Positions 24,847-33,757 of a stretch of DNA of 64,000 bases are shown here, in pieces (position 1 is the first letter of the stretch; every line of letters begins with the position of its first letter). The stretch is taken from the NCBI GenBank assembly GCA_046346965.1, contig JAXMHB010000020.1, positions 1 to 64,000 on the forward strand, read 5' to 3'. This DNA comes from JAXMHB01 sp046346965. GTDB taxonomy: Bacteria; Pseudomonadota; Gammaproteobacteria; Xanthomonadales; SZUA-5. Position numbers and translations under genes: made by a program. Under the pieces are notes generated by a model, which was not told the DNA's origin, did no database searches, and saw only the letters and a program-made list of their open reading frames with translations.

Positions 24847-27255
24847 CTAGAACCAGAATCCGACGTTCAGACCCACCGTGCGCGGCGGCAGGTACTGCGA
24901 CAGATAGACGAACTGGCCATTGCCGACGGCGGTGCGGCCGGCGTTGGTGCGCACCTTGCCGTCCTCGACGTTGTCGACGTAGACGTCGGCATACCAGGCG
25001 CCGCTGGCCGGCGCGTAGCGCAGGCTGAGATCGCTGCGGTGATAGCCCTTCTGGCGATCACCCTCGCCCAGGTTGAAGGGGCTCAGCCAGGACTCGGTCT
25101 CGAAGTGCGCGCTGATGCGCGGCGTCAGCAGCGCGCCATTGCTGAGCTCGAAATCGTGCTCGTAGACCACGTGCAGGGCGGCATCGGGCGCGTGCGCCAG
25201 TTCGTTGCCGGAGACGTCCAGACAGTTGCTGATGCCGGAGACCGGCGGGCAGGCCGGCAGGCCCTGATAGTCGTTTGAACCGGCGTACAGCAGCGTGCCG
25301 AGTTCTTTCTTCGGGATCGCCGAGAACACCAGTTGCAGGCGATCGCGATCGCTGAGGCGCGCATTCAACTCGGACTCGAAACCCCAGACCTTGGTGCTGC
25401 CGGAGACGTTCGAGAAACCGAGGCCACGGCTGCCATCGGTGAAGATGATCGGCGCCGCCAGCTGGAAGTCCTTGAAATCCTGGTAGTAGACGGCGTTGTT
25501 CCAGACGATCTGGCCGTCCCAGAAGCTGAGCTTGGTGCCGAACTCGAAGTTGGTCAGCTCCTCGTGCTTGTAGGGCACGCCGCCGTCCTGCAGGCCGCCC
25601 GACTTGTAGCCGGTCGAGACGCTGCCGTAGAGCAGGAAATCGTCGCTGACGTCGTAGTCGGCGCGCGCCAGCCAGGTCAGCTGACCATGGTTGTACTCGC
25701 CATCGTTGATGCCACCGACGCCGAAACCAAAGCCATTGGCATTGCTCGGGATGGTGCCCGGAGCGATCGGCACCTGCGGGATCTCGGGCCGCCCGTAGCC
25801 CTGCCAGCCCCAGCCGCGGCCACCGATGTTCTCCTTGGAATCATCGGTGTAGCGCAGGCCGCCGGTGAGGCGCAGATCGTCCGAGGCATGCCAGGTGATC
25901 TGCCCGAACACGGCGCGCGAATCGACGGTCTGCTTGGGCTGGATGAAGGAACCCTGCCAGGCCACCGTGCCCTGCTGGGTGCCGTTGAAGATCGGGATGT
26001 CGAAGCGGATCTTGTTCTGCTCGGCGGCGTAGTACACGCCGAGGATCCAGTCGAGCTCGCCCTCGCCGGTCGACTTCAGATCGAACTCGTGGCTGTAATT
26101 CTCGTACTCAGAGTAGTTGGTGCGGTCCTGCTGGTAGGTGGCGCCGGTGGTGAAGCTGGTCGGCACCTGCACGCCGCCGTCCTGGTCGTAGTCCGAGGAA
26201 CCGTCGAACTTGCTGTAGCCGGCGATGTAGCTAAGCGCGATGTCGTCGTTGATCTGCCAGTCCATGCGGCTGCGGATCGAGTCGACATCGCGATCGAGAT
26301 AAGGACGCACATCCGCCAGCGTCGACCAGAAATCCTGGCCTGCGCGCGGTCGCTGCATCAGATTGGCGTTGGGCGTGCCGGTGTCGCGGAACTTCTCGTA
26401 GGACAGGTTCCAGCTGTAGGCGTCGCTCGGCTGCCACAGGCTGCTGATGCGCACCGCCGTCTGGTTCTGCGCGTTGTAGCGGTCGCCGCCACTGACGAAC
26501 AGATTCGGGTTGATCGGCTGGAAGGTGGCGGCCGTGCCGCCGGAGGCCAGATAAGCGGCCTGCTGCGAGGCCACGCTGGGCAGCAACTCGCCGGGGTTCT
26601 GGTACTCGACGTAGCCCTCGTGTTCCTCGTGGGCATAGGCCACGCGCATCGCCCAGGTGTCGCTCAGCGCCACATTGAAGGCGCCGCGACCGCCGAGACG
26701 CGCGTAATTGCCGAGCCCGAACTGCACCGTGCCCGAGGTGTCGCCGAGTTCCGGTTTGGCGGTCTGCATATTGACCGCGCCGACCGTCGAGTTGCGTCCC
26801 CACAGCGTGCCTTGCGGGCCACGCAGCACCTCGACCGATTCCAGGTCCAGCAGCAGCGCGGCGGCGCCTTCGGCGCGCGGGGTGTAGATGCCATCGACGA
26901 ACAGTGCGACCTCGGGGTCGGCGTACTCGGTCTTGGCGCTGTCATTGCCGATGCCGCGCAAGGTCAGCGTGATCACGCCATGGTCGCCCTGGGTGGTCGC
27001 CGAGAAGCCCGGCACCAGCGAGGTGATGTCCTGCACGGTCATCACGCGCTCTTTCTCCAGCGTCTCGCTGCCGATGGCGGTGATCGCGATCGGCGTCTGC
27101 TGCAGCGGAGTGGCGCGCTTGGTGGCGGTCACCATCACCGCGTCCAGCGTCTGCTGGTCCTTGGCGTCGGCCTCCGCGCTCTGGGCGCGTGCCGTGGAAG
27201 AACCCGCGAGGACCGCGATGATGGAGCTGAACAGCATCGTCTTGCGTAGCAACAT
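24847..27255 (-). CDS. TonB-dependent outer-membrane receptor
   Basis: The protein has 802 residues from the ATG at 27255, preceded by GGGAGG. A signal peptide occupies ~1-25 (TMLFSSIIAVLAGSSTARAQ). The plug domain starts at ~38 (LDAVMVTATKRATPLQQTPIAI) and contains DITSLVPGFSATTQGDHG, LTLRGIGND, PEVALFVDGIYTPRAEG and VEVLRGPQGTLWGRNSTVGAVN. The 22-strand barrel follows and ends in aromatic NVGFWF for BAM recognition. This subtype imports plant- or host-derived ligands in Xanthomonadales/Caulobacterales. The partners (GH1, GPH carrier, LacI) point to a glycoside ligand. It is divergent from the halogenase with three operators in between. There is no N-terminal signalling extension. Confidence 0.93.
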   Translation of the reverse strand: MLLRKTMLFSSIIAVLAGSSTARAQSAEADAKDQQTLDAVMVTATKRATPLQQTPIAITAIGSETLEKERVMTVQDITSLVPGFSATTQGDHGVITLTLRGIGNDSAKTEYADPEVALFVDGIYTPRAEGAAALLLDLESVEVLRGPQGTLWGRNSTVGAVNMQTAKPELGDTSGTVQFGLGNYARLGGRGAFNVALSDTWAMRVAYAHEEHEGYVEYQNPGELLPSVASQQAAYLASGGTAATFQPINPNLFVSGGDRYNAQNQTAVRISSLWQPSDAYSWNLSYEKFRDTGTPNANLMQRPRAGQDFWSTLADVRPYLDRDVDSIRSRMDWQINDDIALSYIAGYSKFDGSSDYDQDGGVQVPTSFTTGATYQQDRTNYSEYENYSHEFDLKSTGEGELDWILGVYYAAEQNKIRFDIPIFNGTQQGTVAWQGSFIQPKQTVDSRAVFGQITWHASDDLRLTGGLRYTDDSKENIGGRGWGWQGYGRPEIPQVPIAPGTIPSNANGFGFGVGGINDGEYNHGQLTWLARADYDVSDDFLLYGSVSTGYKSGGLQDGGVPYKHEELTNFEFGTKLSFWDGQIVWNNAVYYQDFKDFQLAAPIIFTDGSRGLGFSNVSGSTKVWGFESELNARLSDRDRLQLVFSAIPKKELGTLLYAGSNDYQGLPACPPVSGISNCLDVSGNELAHAPDAALHVVYEHDFELSNGALLTPRISAHFETESWLSPFNLGEGDRQKGYHRSDLSLRYAPASGAWYADVYVDNVEDGKVRTNAGRTAVGNGQFVYLSQYLPPRTVGLNVGFWF

Positions 27256-27341
27256 GGCACATACCCTCCCCGGCTGGGGTGCCCTGCGAGTGCAGTCAGG
27301 GGCACCGTTATGAGCGTTTCGGGGCGAACAATGCAAGCGAA

Positions 27342-27355
27342 TGGCAGCGCTGTCA
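27342..27355. promoter_or_regulatory. LacI-type operator O1
   Basis: TGGCAGCGCTGTCA is a near-perfect 14-bp palindrome with a CG-centred core typical of LacI-family sites. A TTGACA hexamer reading towards the TonB receptor overlaps its right end (minus strand 27356-27351), so binding would block that promoter. The adjacent lacI gene is the likely binder (inference). Confidence 0.7.
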
Positions 27356-27364
27356 ACTGTTGTT

Positions 27365-27378
27365 TGACAGCGCTAGCA
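27365..27378. promoter_or_regulatory. LacI-type operator O2
   Basis: TGACAGCGCTAGCA, the same palindrome with one broken pair. Its centre is 23 bp from O1. It starts within a TTGACA (27364-27369) that reads towards the halogenase; no convincing -10 follows at 16-18 bp. Confidence 0.65.
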
Positions 27379-27405
27379 GTTTGTGAGTCTGGATGCTGCA
27401 GTGCA

Positions 27406-27425
27406 GAATGACAGCGCAGTCATTC
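27406..27425. promoter_or_regulatory. LacI-type operator O3
   Basis: GAATGACAGCGCAGTCATTC is a 20-bp palindrome with a single mismatched pair. It shares TGACAGCGC with O1/O2. Its centre is 44 bp from O2, i.e. about two of the 22-23-bp steps, which would place all three sites on the same DNA face. It lies 77 bp before the halogenase start. Confidence 0.7.
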
Positions 27426-27501
27426 GGACTTAGGCTGCCCGATGGATCGCGCCAGACGGGCGATCGCGAACGCGGCCCTGGGCGCCGCCGGGAGGACGCG
27501 G

Positions 27502-29061
27502 ATGCTGCGCAAGATCCTGATTGCTGGCGGCGGCACGGCCGGTTGGCTGTGCGCCTGCTACCTGGCCCGGCAGCTCAACTGCCAGGCGCCCGGCGCGATC
27601 ACCGTGGAGCTGATCGAGTCACCGGAGATCGGCATCCTCGGCGTCGGCGAGGGGACCTTTCCCTCGATCCGCGGCGCGCTGGCGCAGATCGGCATCAGCG
27701 AGGCGCGCTTCATCGCGGCGACGCAGGCCACCTTCAAGCAAGGCATCCGCTTCGACCACTGGGTGCGCCCACCAGGTACGCCCGGCCACGATCACTACGT
27801 GCATCCCTTCAACAGCCCGAGTCAGCGCAGCGTCGAGTTGTTGCCCTACTGGCTGCTGGGTGAGTCCGGCGACATGCCCTTTGCCGCCGCGGTGACCATG
27901 CAGAAGCGCATCGCCGATGCCGGCCGCGGCCCCAAGCGGCTGAAGGACGCTGACTACCAGGGGCCGATGAACTACGCCTACCACTTCGACGCCGCGCGCT
28001 TCGCCGCGCTGCTCGCCGAGGTCGGTCGCGAACTCGGCGTGGTGCATCGGCTGGGCACCATCAGCGGCGTCGAGCGCGGCGCCGACGGCAGCATCGCCGG
28101 CCTGCAGACTCGCGAGCACGGCCGCCTGGAGGCCGATCTCTACATCGACTGCACCGGACTGCGCGCCGCGCTGATCGGTGATGCGCTGGGCGTGCCGCTG
28201 CACGCGCTGTCCGACACCCTGTTCGTCGATCGCGCCGTGGCGATCCAGATCCCCTACCCGGCCGTCGACACGCCGATCCCGTCCTACACCATCTCGACCG
28301 CCCACGCAGCCGGCTGGACCTGGGACATCGGCCTGCAAACACGGCGCGGCGTCGGCTACGTCTATTCCAGCCGTCACAGCAGCGACGACGCCGCCGAGCA
28401 GCTGCTGCGGCGCTATCTGGGGCCGGCGGCCGATGCGCTGCCGGCGCGCCGACTGCCGTTCCGCACCGGCTATCGGCGCGTGCAGTGGCAGCACAACTGC
28501 GTCGCGGTGGGGCTGTCGGCGGGCTTTCTCGAACCGCTGGAATCCACCGGCATCGGCCTGATCGAGATGGCGACCTATCTGATCGCCCATCTGCTGCCGA
28601 TCAGCGGCGAGTACGCGCGCGCCGCGCGCCACTTCAACACGCTGATGGCGGCGCGCTACGAGCGCATCGTCGACTTCATCAAGCTGCACTACTGCCTGAG
28701 CCAGCGCCGCGACAGCGCCTTCTGGCGCGACAACACCGATGCCGACAGCATTCCCGACTCGCTCAAGGATCGGCTGGCCGAATGGCGCCACCGGCCGCCG
28801 CATCGACTGGATTTCCTCACCGATCTTGAAATGTTCATGCCGGCCAGCTGGCAATACATCCTGTACGGCATGGAGTTCCGCACCGATCTGCAGGCGCAGC
28901 GTGCCGGTTACCCGGCACAGGCACAGGCGGCACGCGAGTTCGCCGGCCTGCGCCAGGTCAGCGCGCAGGCGCTGGCCGATCTGCCCATGCATCGCGCGCT
29001 GATCGACAGCTATTTGCAGCCCTCGGCACGCCAGACCGAGGCGCGCGCACAGCGCGGCTGA
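27502..29061 (+). CDS. Flavin-dependent (tryptophan-type) halogenase
   Basis: The 519-residue protein starts at the ATG at 27502, 7-8 bases after GGGAGG. The N-terminal FAD-binding loop is IAGGGTAGW (GxGxxG). The catalytic lysine aligns at K79 (ATFKQGIRFDHW), the same number as in PrnA. The halogenase signature reads GWTWDIGLQTR, i.e. WxWxIG rather than the usual WxWxIP. The second catalytic carboxylate is E348 in EPLESTGIG. These enzymes use FADH2, O2 and halide to make HOX and halogenate aromatic substrates. It lies divergent from a TonB receptor, with shared LacI-type operators, as reported for BrvH-like halogenases of environmental Proteobacteria. The substrate is unknown; a separate flavin reductase would be needed and none is adjacent. 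Confidence 0.9.
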   Translation: MLRKILIAGGGTAGWLCACYLARQLNCQAPGAITVELIESPEIGILGVGEGTFPSIRGALAQIGISEARFIAATQATFKQGIRFDHWVRPPGTPGHDHYVHPFNSPSQRSVELLPYWLLGESGDMPFAAAVTMQKRIADAGRGPKRLKDADYQGPMNYAYHFDAARFAALLAEVGRELGVVHRLGTISGVERGADGSIAGLQTREHGRLEADLYIDCTGLRAALIGDALGVPLHALSDTLFVDRAVAIQIPYPAVDTPIPSYTISTAHAAGWTWDIGLQTRRGVGYVYSSRHSSDDAAEQLLRRYLGPAADALPARRLPFRTGYRRVQWQHNCVAVGLSAGFLEPLESTGIGLIEMATYLIAHLLPISGEYARAARHFNTLMAARYERIVDFIKLHYCLSQRRDSAFWRDNTDADSIPDSLKDRLAEWRHRPPHRLDFLTDLEMFMPASWQYILYGMEFRTDLQAQRAGYPAQAQAAREFAGLRQVSAQALADLPMHRALIDSYLQPSARQTEARAQRG

Positions 29062-29193
29062 GACCCGAGGACAGCGTCCGCCAGCCGCGCCAATCCGAGC
29101 GGCCCGACCAAGTGCGGCAGGCGGGCGATGGCCGCGCGCTGGCGCTTCTGCGCGCCGGCCTATGCTGAAGCCCTCGCGCCTGGGGATGCGCCG

Positions 29194-32100
29194 ATGGCAG
29201 CCGCTCGCGGACTTGTGGGGCTGTGTGCTCTCCTGCTGATGGGCGCACTGCATGCCGGTGCGCTGGTCGATGCGCGCCGGTCGGATGCGACGGTGCCCGC
29301 GGACTGGCAGGCGCGTCTGCAGGCCAGCGCGGGCGAGCGTGCAGCGCGCCAGTCGGCGATGCAGCAGGCCTACGCCGCGCTGCGCGCCAGCGATCCCTAC
29401 TGGCAGGTGCAGTGGTCCGCCGATGGCGCCCCGGCGCTGGTGGAACACCGTCGCGGCCCGCTGACGCCGGCATCGACGCGCTCGTCGATCGACATCGTGC
29501 GCGAGTTCCTCAGCGCGCAGCGCGCGCTGTACGGGCTCAGCGATGCCGATCTCGCCAGTCTGCACGTGCTCGGCGACAGCCCGGGCGGGCGCAGCGGGCT
29601 GCGCATGTTGCGCATCGAACAGCAGCTGCGCGGCTGGCCGGTGTTCGGCACCGAAACGCGTTGCCTGCTCGATCCCCAGGGGCGGCTGTGGCGCACGCTC
29701 GGCAGCCTGATGCCTGAGCTCGCGACCGGTGCCGCCAGCGCCGATGGCGCGCAGCGCCCGCTGACCGAGGTGCTGGCGGCGCTGCTCGGTGCCGGCGTTC
29801 CCTCCAGCGTGCAAGCGGCCGAGCCGCTGAGCCACTTCCAGCGCAGCGACGGCGCCCACGGCAGCGCGCGCCGGGTCTGGTTCGCGCTGGCGCCCGGCGT
29901 GCTGGTGCCGGCGTGGGCGATCACCGCCTACACGGCCGACGCCGACTGGTATGCGGTGGTCGACGCCGAGCACGCGCAGTTGCTGTGGCAGCGCGATCTG
30001 CGCGAGTCGGCCTCGCAGCACCCGGCGCGCTTCTCGGTGTACGTGCAGGCCGATGGGCAGACGCCGGCCGACAGCCCGGCGCCGCAATCGCCAAGCCCGG
30101 CCTTGCCCGGCGCCGGCACCCAGTACCCGGCGATCAGTCGCAGCGTGGTCAGCATGCAGTCGGTGCAGAACCTGCTCGCCAGCCCGAATGGCTGGATCGA
30201 CGACTGTCCGGGCGGCGCCGATGGCTGTGACAGCACGCGCGGCAACAACGTCCAAGTCTGCCTGGATCGCGACGCCACCCCGGATCAGTGCGACGCCGCC
30301 GCGCTGGACCTGGGCGGGCACCCACGCGGCAATCCGGATGCGGGCGGACGCAATCGCGATTTCCTCGGCACCACGCCACGCGATTTCGACTACACGCCGG
30401 CGCCGCTGGCCGCCAACCCGGACGCCGGCGACCTGCCCACCAACCCGGATTACCAGCGCGGCGCGATGACCCAGTTGTTCTACGTCGCCAACTGGTACCA
30501 CGATCGCCTGTACGCGCTTGGCTTCGACGAGGCCTCCGGCAACTTTCAGCAAATCAATCCCAGCGGCCAGGGCCTCGGCGGCGACCGTGTGCTCATCGAC
30601 GCCCAGAACAGCGGCGCCAACAACGGCAACTTCTCCACGCCGCCCGATGGCGCCGGCCCCGGGCGCATGCAGATGTACGTCTACACCGGTCCGAATCCCG
30701 ACCGCGACGGCGGCCTCGATGCCGCCATCGTGCTGCACGAACTCACCCACGGCCTCAGCCATCGACTGGTCGGCAACGCTACCGGCCTGCTGTGGGATGT
30801 GGCGCGCAGCATGGGCGAGGGCTGGAGCGACTTCTACGCGCTGTCACTGCTGAACGCCGCCCCCAGCGACGATCCCGACGCCGCCTATCCCTTCGGCTCC
30901 TACATCAGCTATCGCCTGTCGAACCTGGGCGACAACTATGTGTACGGCTATCGACGCTTTCCCTACAGCACCAACCCGCAGATCAATCCGCTCAGCTTTG
31001 CCGACATCGATGACGTCACCCTCGACGAGAGCGGCGGCATTCCGGTCAGCCCGCTGCCGCTCAGCGCCAACGGCGCGCTGGAGGTGCACAACGCCGGCTC
31101 GATCTGGGCGTTGGCGCTATGGGAGATCCGCAGCCGCATCATTGCCGGCGCCGGCGGCAACGTGCCGCAAGGCAACGAGACCATGCTGCAACTGGTGACC
31201 GACGCCCTGAAGCTGACGCCGTCGAATCCGAGCTTCCTCGACGGCCGCGAGGCGCTGCTGGTCGCAGACTGCATGACCCAGGGCTGCGCTCACGAGCAGG
31301 CCATCTGGGGCGGTTTTGCTGATCGCGGCCTCGGCTATGGCGCGGTTGCGCCGCTCAGCGTACTCGGGCGCTTCGACATCGCTCATCTGGGCATCGGCGA
31401 GTCTTTCGCGCTGCCGCATCTGGACCTCGTCGATCCCGCGCTCGATGTGCAGATCGACGATGTCGCCACCGGCAACGGCGATGGTCGCCTGGACCCCGGC
31501 GAGCGCGCGCGGCTGCGGCTGACGCTGCACAATCCCTGGCGCGGCCGCGCCGCCAGCGCCATCCAGGCGCAACTGCTGGCGGCGACTGGCGTCAGCGTGC
31601 TCGACGGTCAGGCGAGTTATCCGGACATCGCCGCGATGTCTGCGGCGCACAGCGGCGCCGACAGCTTCGAGATCACGCTGGCGCCGGATCTAGGCTGCGG
31701 GCAGCGCCTCGATTTCACGCTGAACCTCAACTCCAGCCTGGGCGCGGTCAGCCTGCCGTGGTCGCTGCGCGTGGGCACGCCGGGCGCCGCCGGCGCGCAG
31801 CGCGTGTACAGCGCCACGCCGAATCTGCCGATCCCGGACAACAACAAGCGCGGCGTCGCCAGCCATCTGCAGATCGACGACGATCTGGAAATCGCCGATC
31901 TCGATTTTCGCGTCGACCAGTTGACGCATCCGGTCACTGGCCAACTGATGGTGATGCTGCGCGCGCCGAACGGCTACGGCAGCGATCTGATCTGGCGCCG
32001 CGGCGGGTTGATGACGCCGAATCAAGGTCTGGGCGCGGATCTGGTGCAGGTGGTGATCGATGACGATCTGCCGCTGCTGGCGAGCAACGACCTCAATCAG

Positions 32101-32406
32101 AGCCTGTCCACCCAGGCGCCATTCTCGGGCGCGTGGTTGCCGGCCTACAACTCGCCGTTCTGGGACAGCTACGCGACCACGCCCGCGGTTGCGCGCGACC
32201 CGGTGCCACAGCTGGCAAGGCTGGACGGCAGCAGCACGCACGGCCGCTGGACGGTCAACGTCAGCGACGGCAATGCCACCGCCACCGGCACGCTGCAGGG
32301 CTGGTCACTGCTGGTCCGCCCGCGCAGCTACCAGTGCAGTCCTTTTCAGGCGCCGCTGATCTTCCGGGACGGCTTCGAGGCAGCCGTCGGCGCGCCGACG
32401 CGCTAA
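29194..32406 (+). CDS. Secreted M36 (fungalysin-like) metalloprotease with P-domain and GFE tail
   Basis: The 1070-residue protein uses the ATG at 29194 (GGGGA upstream), which gives a signal peptide (~1-24). A propeptide with FTP-like sequence spans ~40-270 (IVREFLSAQRALYGLSDADL). The M36 catalytic domain (~300-720) has the zinc site VLHELTHGLSHRLVGN (HExxH) and the third ligand in GEGWSDFYALSLL. Then a linker domain (~750-860) and a proprotein-convertase P-domain (~870-1050; LQIDDDLEIADLDFRVDQLT, GRWTVNVSDGNATATGTLQ). The tail is LIFRDGFE plus eight residues. It digests extracellular protein after self-activation. It starts about 130 bp after the halogenase, with no clear link to it. Confidence 0.92.
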   Translation: MAAARGLVGLCALLLMGALHAGALVDARRSDATVPADWQARLQASAGERAARQSAMQQAYAALRASDPYWQVQWSADGAPALVEHRRGPLTPASTRSSIDIVREFLSAQRALYGLSDADLASLHVLGDSPGGRSGLRMLRIEQQLRGWPVFGTETRCLLDPQGRLWRTLGSLMPELATGAASADGAQRPLTEVLAALLGAGVPSSVQAAEPLSHFQRSDGAHGSARRVWFALAPGVLVPAWAITAYTADADWYAVVDAEHAQLLWQRDLRESASQHPARFSVYVQADGQTPADSPAPQSPSPALPGAGTQYPAISRSVVSMQSVQNLLASPNGWIDDCPGGADGCDSTRGNNVQVCLDRDATPDQCDAAALDLGGHPRGNPDAGGRNRDFLGTTPRDFDYTPAPLAANPDAGDLPTNPDYQRGAMTQLFYVANWYHDRLYALGFDEASGNFQQINPSGQGLGGDRVLIDAQNSGANNGNFSTPPDGAGPGRMQMYVYTGPNPDRDGGLDAAIVLHELTHGLSHRLVGNATGLLWDVARSMGEGWSDFYALSLLNAAPSDDPDAAYPFGSYISYRLSNLGDNYVYGYRRFPYSTNPQINPLSFADIDDVTLDESGGIPVSPLPLSANGALEVHNAGSIWALALWEIRSRIIAGAGGNVPQGNETMLQLVTDALKLTPSNPSFLDGREALLVADCMTQGCAHEQAIWGGFADRGLGYGAVAPLSVLGRFDIAHLGIGESFALPHLDLVDPALDVQIDDVATGNGDGRLDPGERARLRLTLHNPWRGRAASAIQAQLLAATGVSVLDGQASYPDIAAMSAAHSGADSFEITLAPDLGCGQRLDFTLNLNSSLGAVSLPWSLRVGTPGAAGAQRVYSATPNLPIPDNNKRGVASHLQIDDDLEIADLDFRVDQLTHPVTGQLMVMLRAPNGYGSDLIWRRGGLMTPNQGLGADLVQVVIDDDLPLLASNDLNQSLSTQAPFSGAWLPAYNSPFWDSYATTPAVARDPVPQLARLDGSSTHGRWTVNVSDGNATATGTLQGWSLLVRPRSYQCSPFQAPLIFRDGFEAAVGAPTR

Positions 32407-32416
32407 CGCGCGGGCC

Positions 32417-33586
32417 TCACTCCGGCACCAGCATGCCGGCCACGTCAAAGGCGTAGGCGACGCGCTGGGCCTCGGCCAGCGGCACGCGCGCGGCGCTGGC
32501 GGCGGCGCGCAGCGTGCTGCCGCGCTCGAGTTCGGCGGCCACGCGGGCGGCGCGCGGATAGTCGCGGCGCAGATCCAGGCTGCCGAGCACGCGATAGCGC
32601 AGCTGCTCGTCCAGATCGGCGGCCGCCGCCTCAGGCGACAGATAGGCGCACAGCCATTGCAGCTCGGCGTAGGGACGCGCCGGCAGATCGCGCTTGATCG
32701 CCTCGAAATCCGCCGCCAACAGGGTGACGAAATCGCCGCGGCGCAGCCCGTGGCGGACGCAGTCCTCGAACACGCACAAGCCGGCGCGCGAGTAAAACTG
32801 CCGGTTGCGCGGATCGAAGGTCAGCTGCACGCCGTGGGCCTCGATGCGCGAGGGCCCGGGCAGCAGGCGTCCGCTCAAGTATTGCTCCAGCGGATGCACC
32901 GCCACGGCGTCGTCCAGCGACAGCGACTGCAGCCCGGTGCTCAGCGCCTGCGCGGTGACATCGCGCCGGCCCATGCGCGACTGGCCGCCGTCGGTGCGGC
33001 CCTCGGTGGCTTCGACATCGACCTCGGTGCTGAGGCGCATCGCGCGCAGCGACTCGCGCTGTTCCTGGCGGATATCGCGCTTGAAGAAATCGTCGGCTTG
33101 GCGCATCAACTCGGCCTCATGCGAGGGCGCCACCGGCGCCCAGCTGTCGTCGGCGATCAGCAGCGTGTCGTCGGCGCTCCAGCGCGGCGATACCTCGGTC
33201 TCGAAAATGTCGTCATAGACGTTGTGCTGGATCACCGGCGCCGGCGGCGCTGCCGGCGCGCTGACTGCTGCCGGCGCGTCCGGTGCGATGCCGACTAGAT
33301 TGAACAGGCTGACCAACTGATCCAGCGGCGGCGGCCACAGGATGGTTTCGATGCCGGCGCTGCCGAAGGCCGGATCGAGCAGGCGCACACGCCGCGGCGC
33401 ATCCGGCAGCGGGGTTCCGGTCTCGCCGTTGTCGGCGATCAGCATCAGATCGACCTGACCATCGCCGTCACGCCGCAGGCGCCACTTGTCGACCAGCCGC
33501 ACAGCGGCACGGCGCAAGGACAGTCGCAGCCAGGCGACTTCCTCGTCCGTGCCCCCGATGAATTCCACTACCCGCTCATGCTTCAT
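32417..33586 (-). CDS. Conserved-looking hypothetical protein, 389 aa
   Basis: A soluble protein without signal peptide or membrane segment. The N-terminal ~110 residues alternate strands and helices (VEFIGGTDEEVAWLRLSLRR, VDLMLIADNG, RVRLLDPAFG), resembling a degenerate receiver or Rossmann-like domain. An Ala/Pro linker follows (~108-122). The C-terminal ~130 residues contain AHGVQLTFDPRNRQFYSR and a helical end (AAELERGSTLRAAASAARVP, LAEAQRVAYAFDVAGMLV) that looks like a winged-helix or HTH-like module. I do not recognise a family. It converges tail-to-tail on the M36 protease gene, 10 bp apart. A regulator is plausible but unproven. Confidence 0.7.
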   Translation of the reverse strand: MKHERVVEFIGGTDEEVAWLRLSLRRAAVRLVDKWRLRRDGDGQVDLMLIADNGETGTPLPDAPRRVRLLDPAFGSAGIETILWPPPLDQLVSLFNLVGIAPDAPAAVSAPAAPPAPVIQHNVYDDIFETEVSPRWSADDTLLIADDSWAPVAPSHEAELMRQADDFFKRDIRQEQRESLRAMRLSTEVDVEATEGRTDGGQSRMGRRDVTAQALSTGLQSLSLDDAVAVHPLEQYLSGRLLPGPSRIEAHGVQLTFDPRNRQFYSRAGLCVFEDCVRHGLRRGDFVTLLAADFEAIKRDLPARPYAELQWLCAYLSPEAAAADLDEQLRYRVLGSLDLRRDYPRAARVAAELERGSTLRAAASAARVPLAEAQRVAYAFDVAGMLVPE

Positions 33587-33675
33587 CTCAGCTGACCGGC
33601 CCCCTTGCCGTCTGCATCGCCGTTGCGAATGTTAACGGCTGTGCGCCGTGCATGGGGACTACGGCCAGCGCCCCA

Positions 33676-33731
33676 GGCGCCGGGGACCGGCGCCCTCCTT
33701 GAGGCCCAGACGCCGGGGACCGGCGCCCTCC
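33676..33731. repeat. Two tandem GC-rich palindromic units
   Basis: GCGCCGGGGACCGGCGCCCT occurs at about 33677 and, with one base changed, again 33 bp later. Each copy contains a GGCGCC/GGCGCC dyad. They lie in the 171-bp gap between the hypothetical gene and the transglutaminase gene stop and could end that transcript. Confidence 0.6.
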
Positions 33732-33757
33732 GCGGATCGGCGCCCACCCGACGGCCC

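Noticed and set aside
27619..30762. 1047-codon open frame on the - strand
   Set aside because: Antisense to the halogenase and M36 protease, which have clear motifs and ribosome sites.
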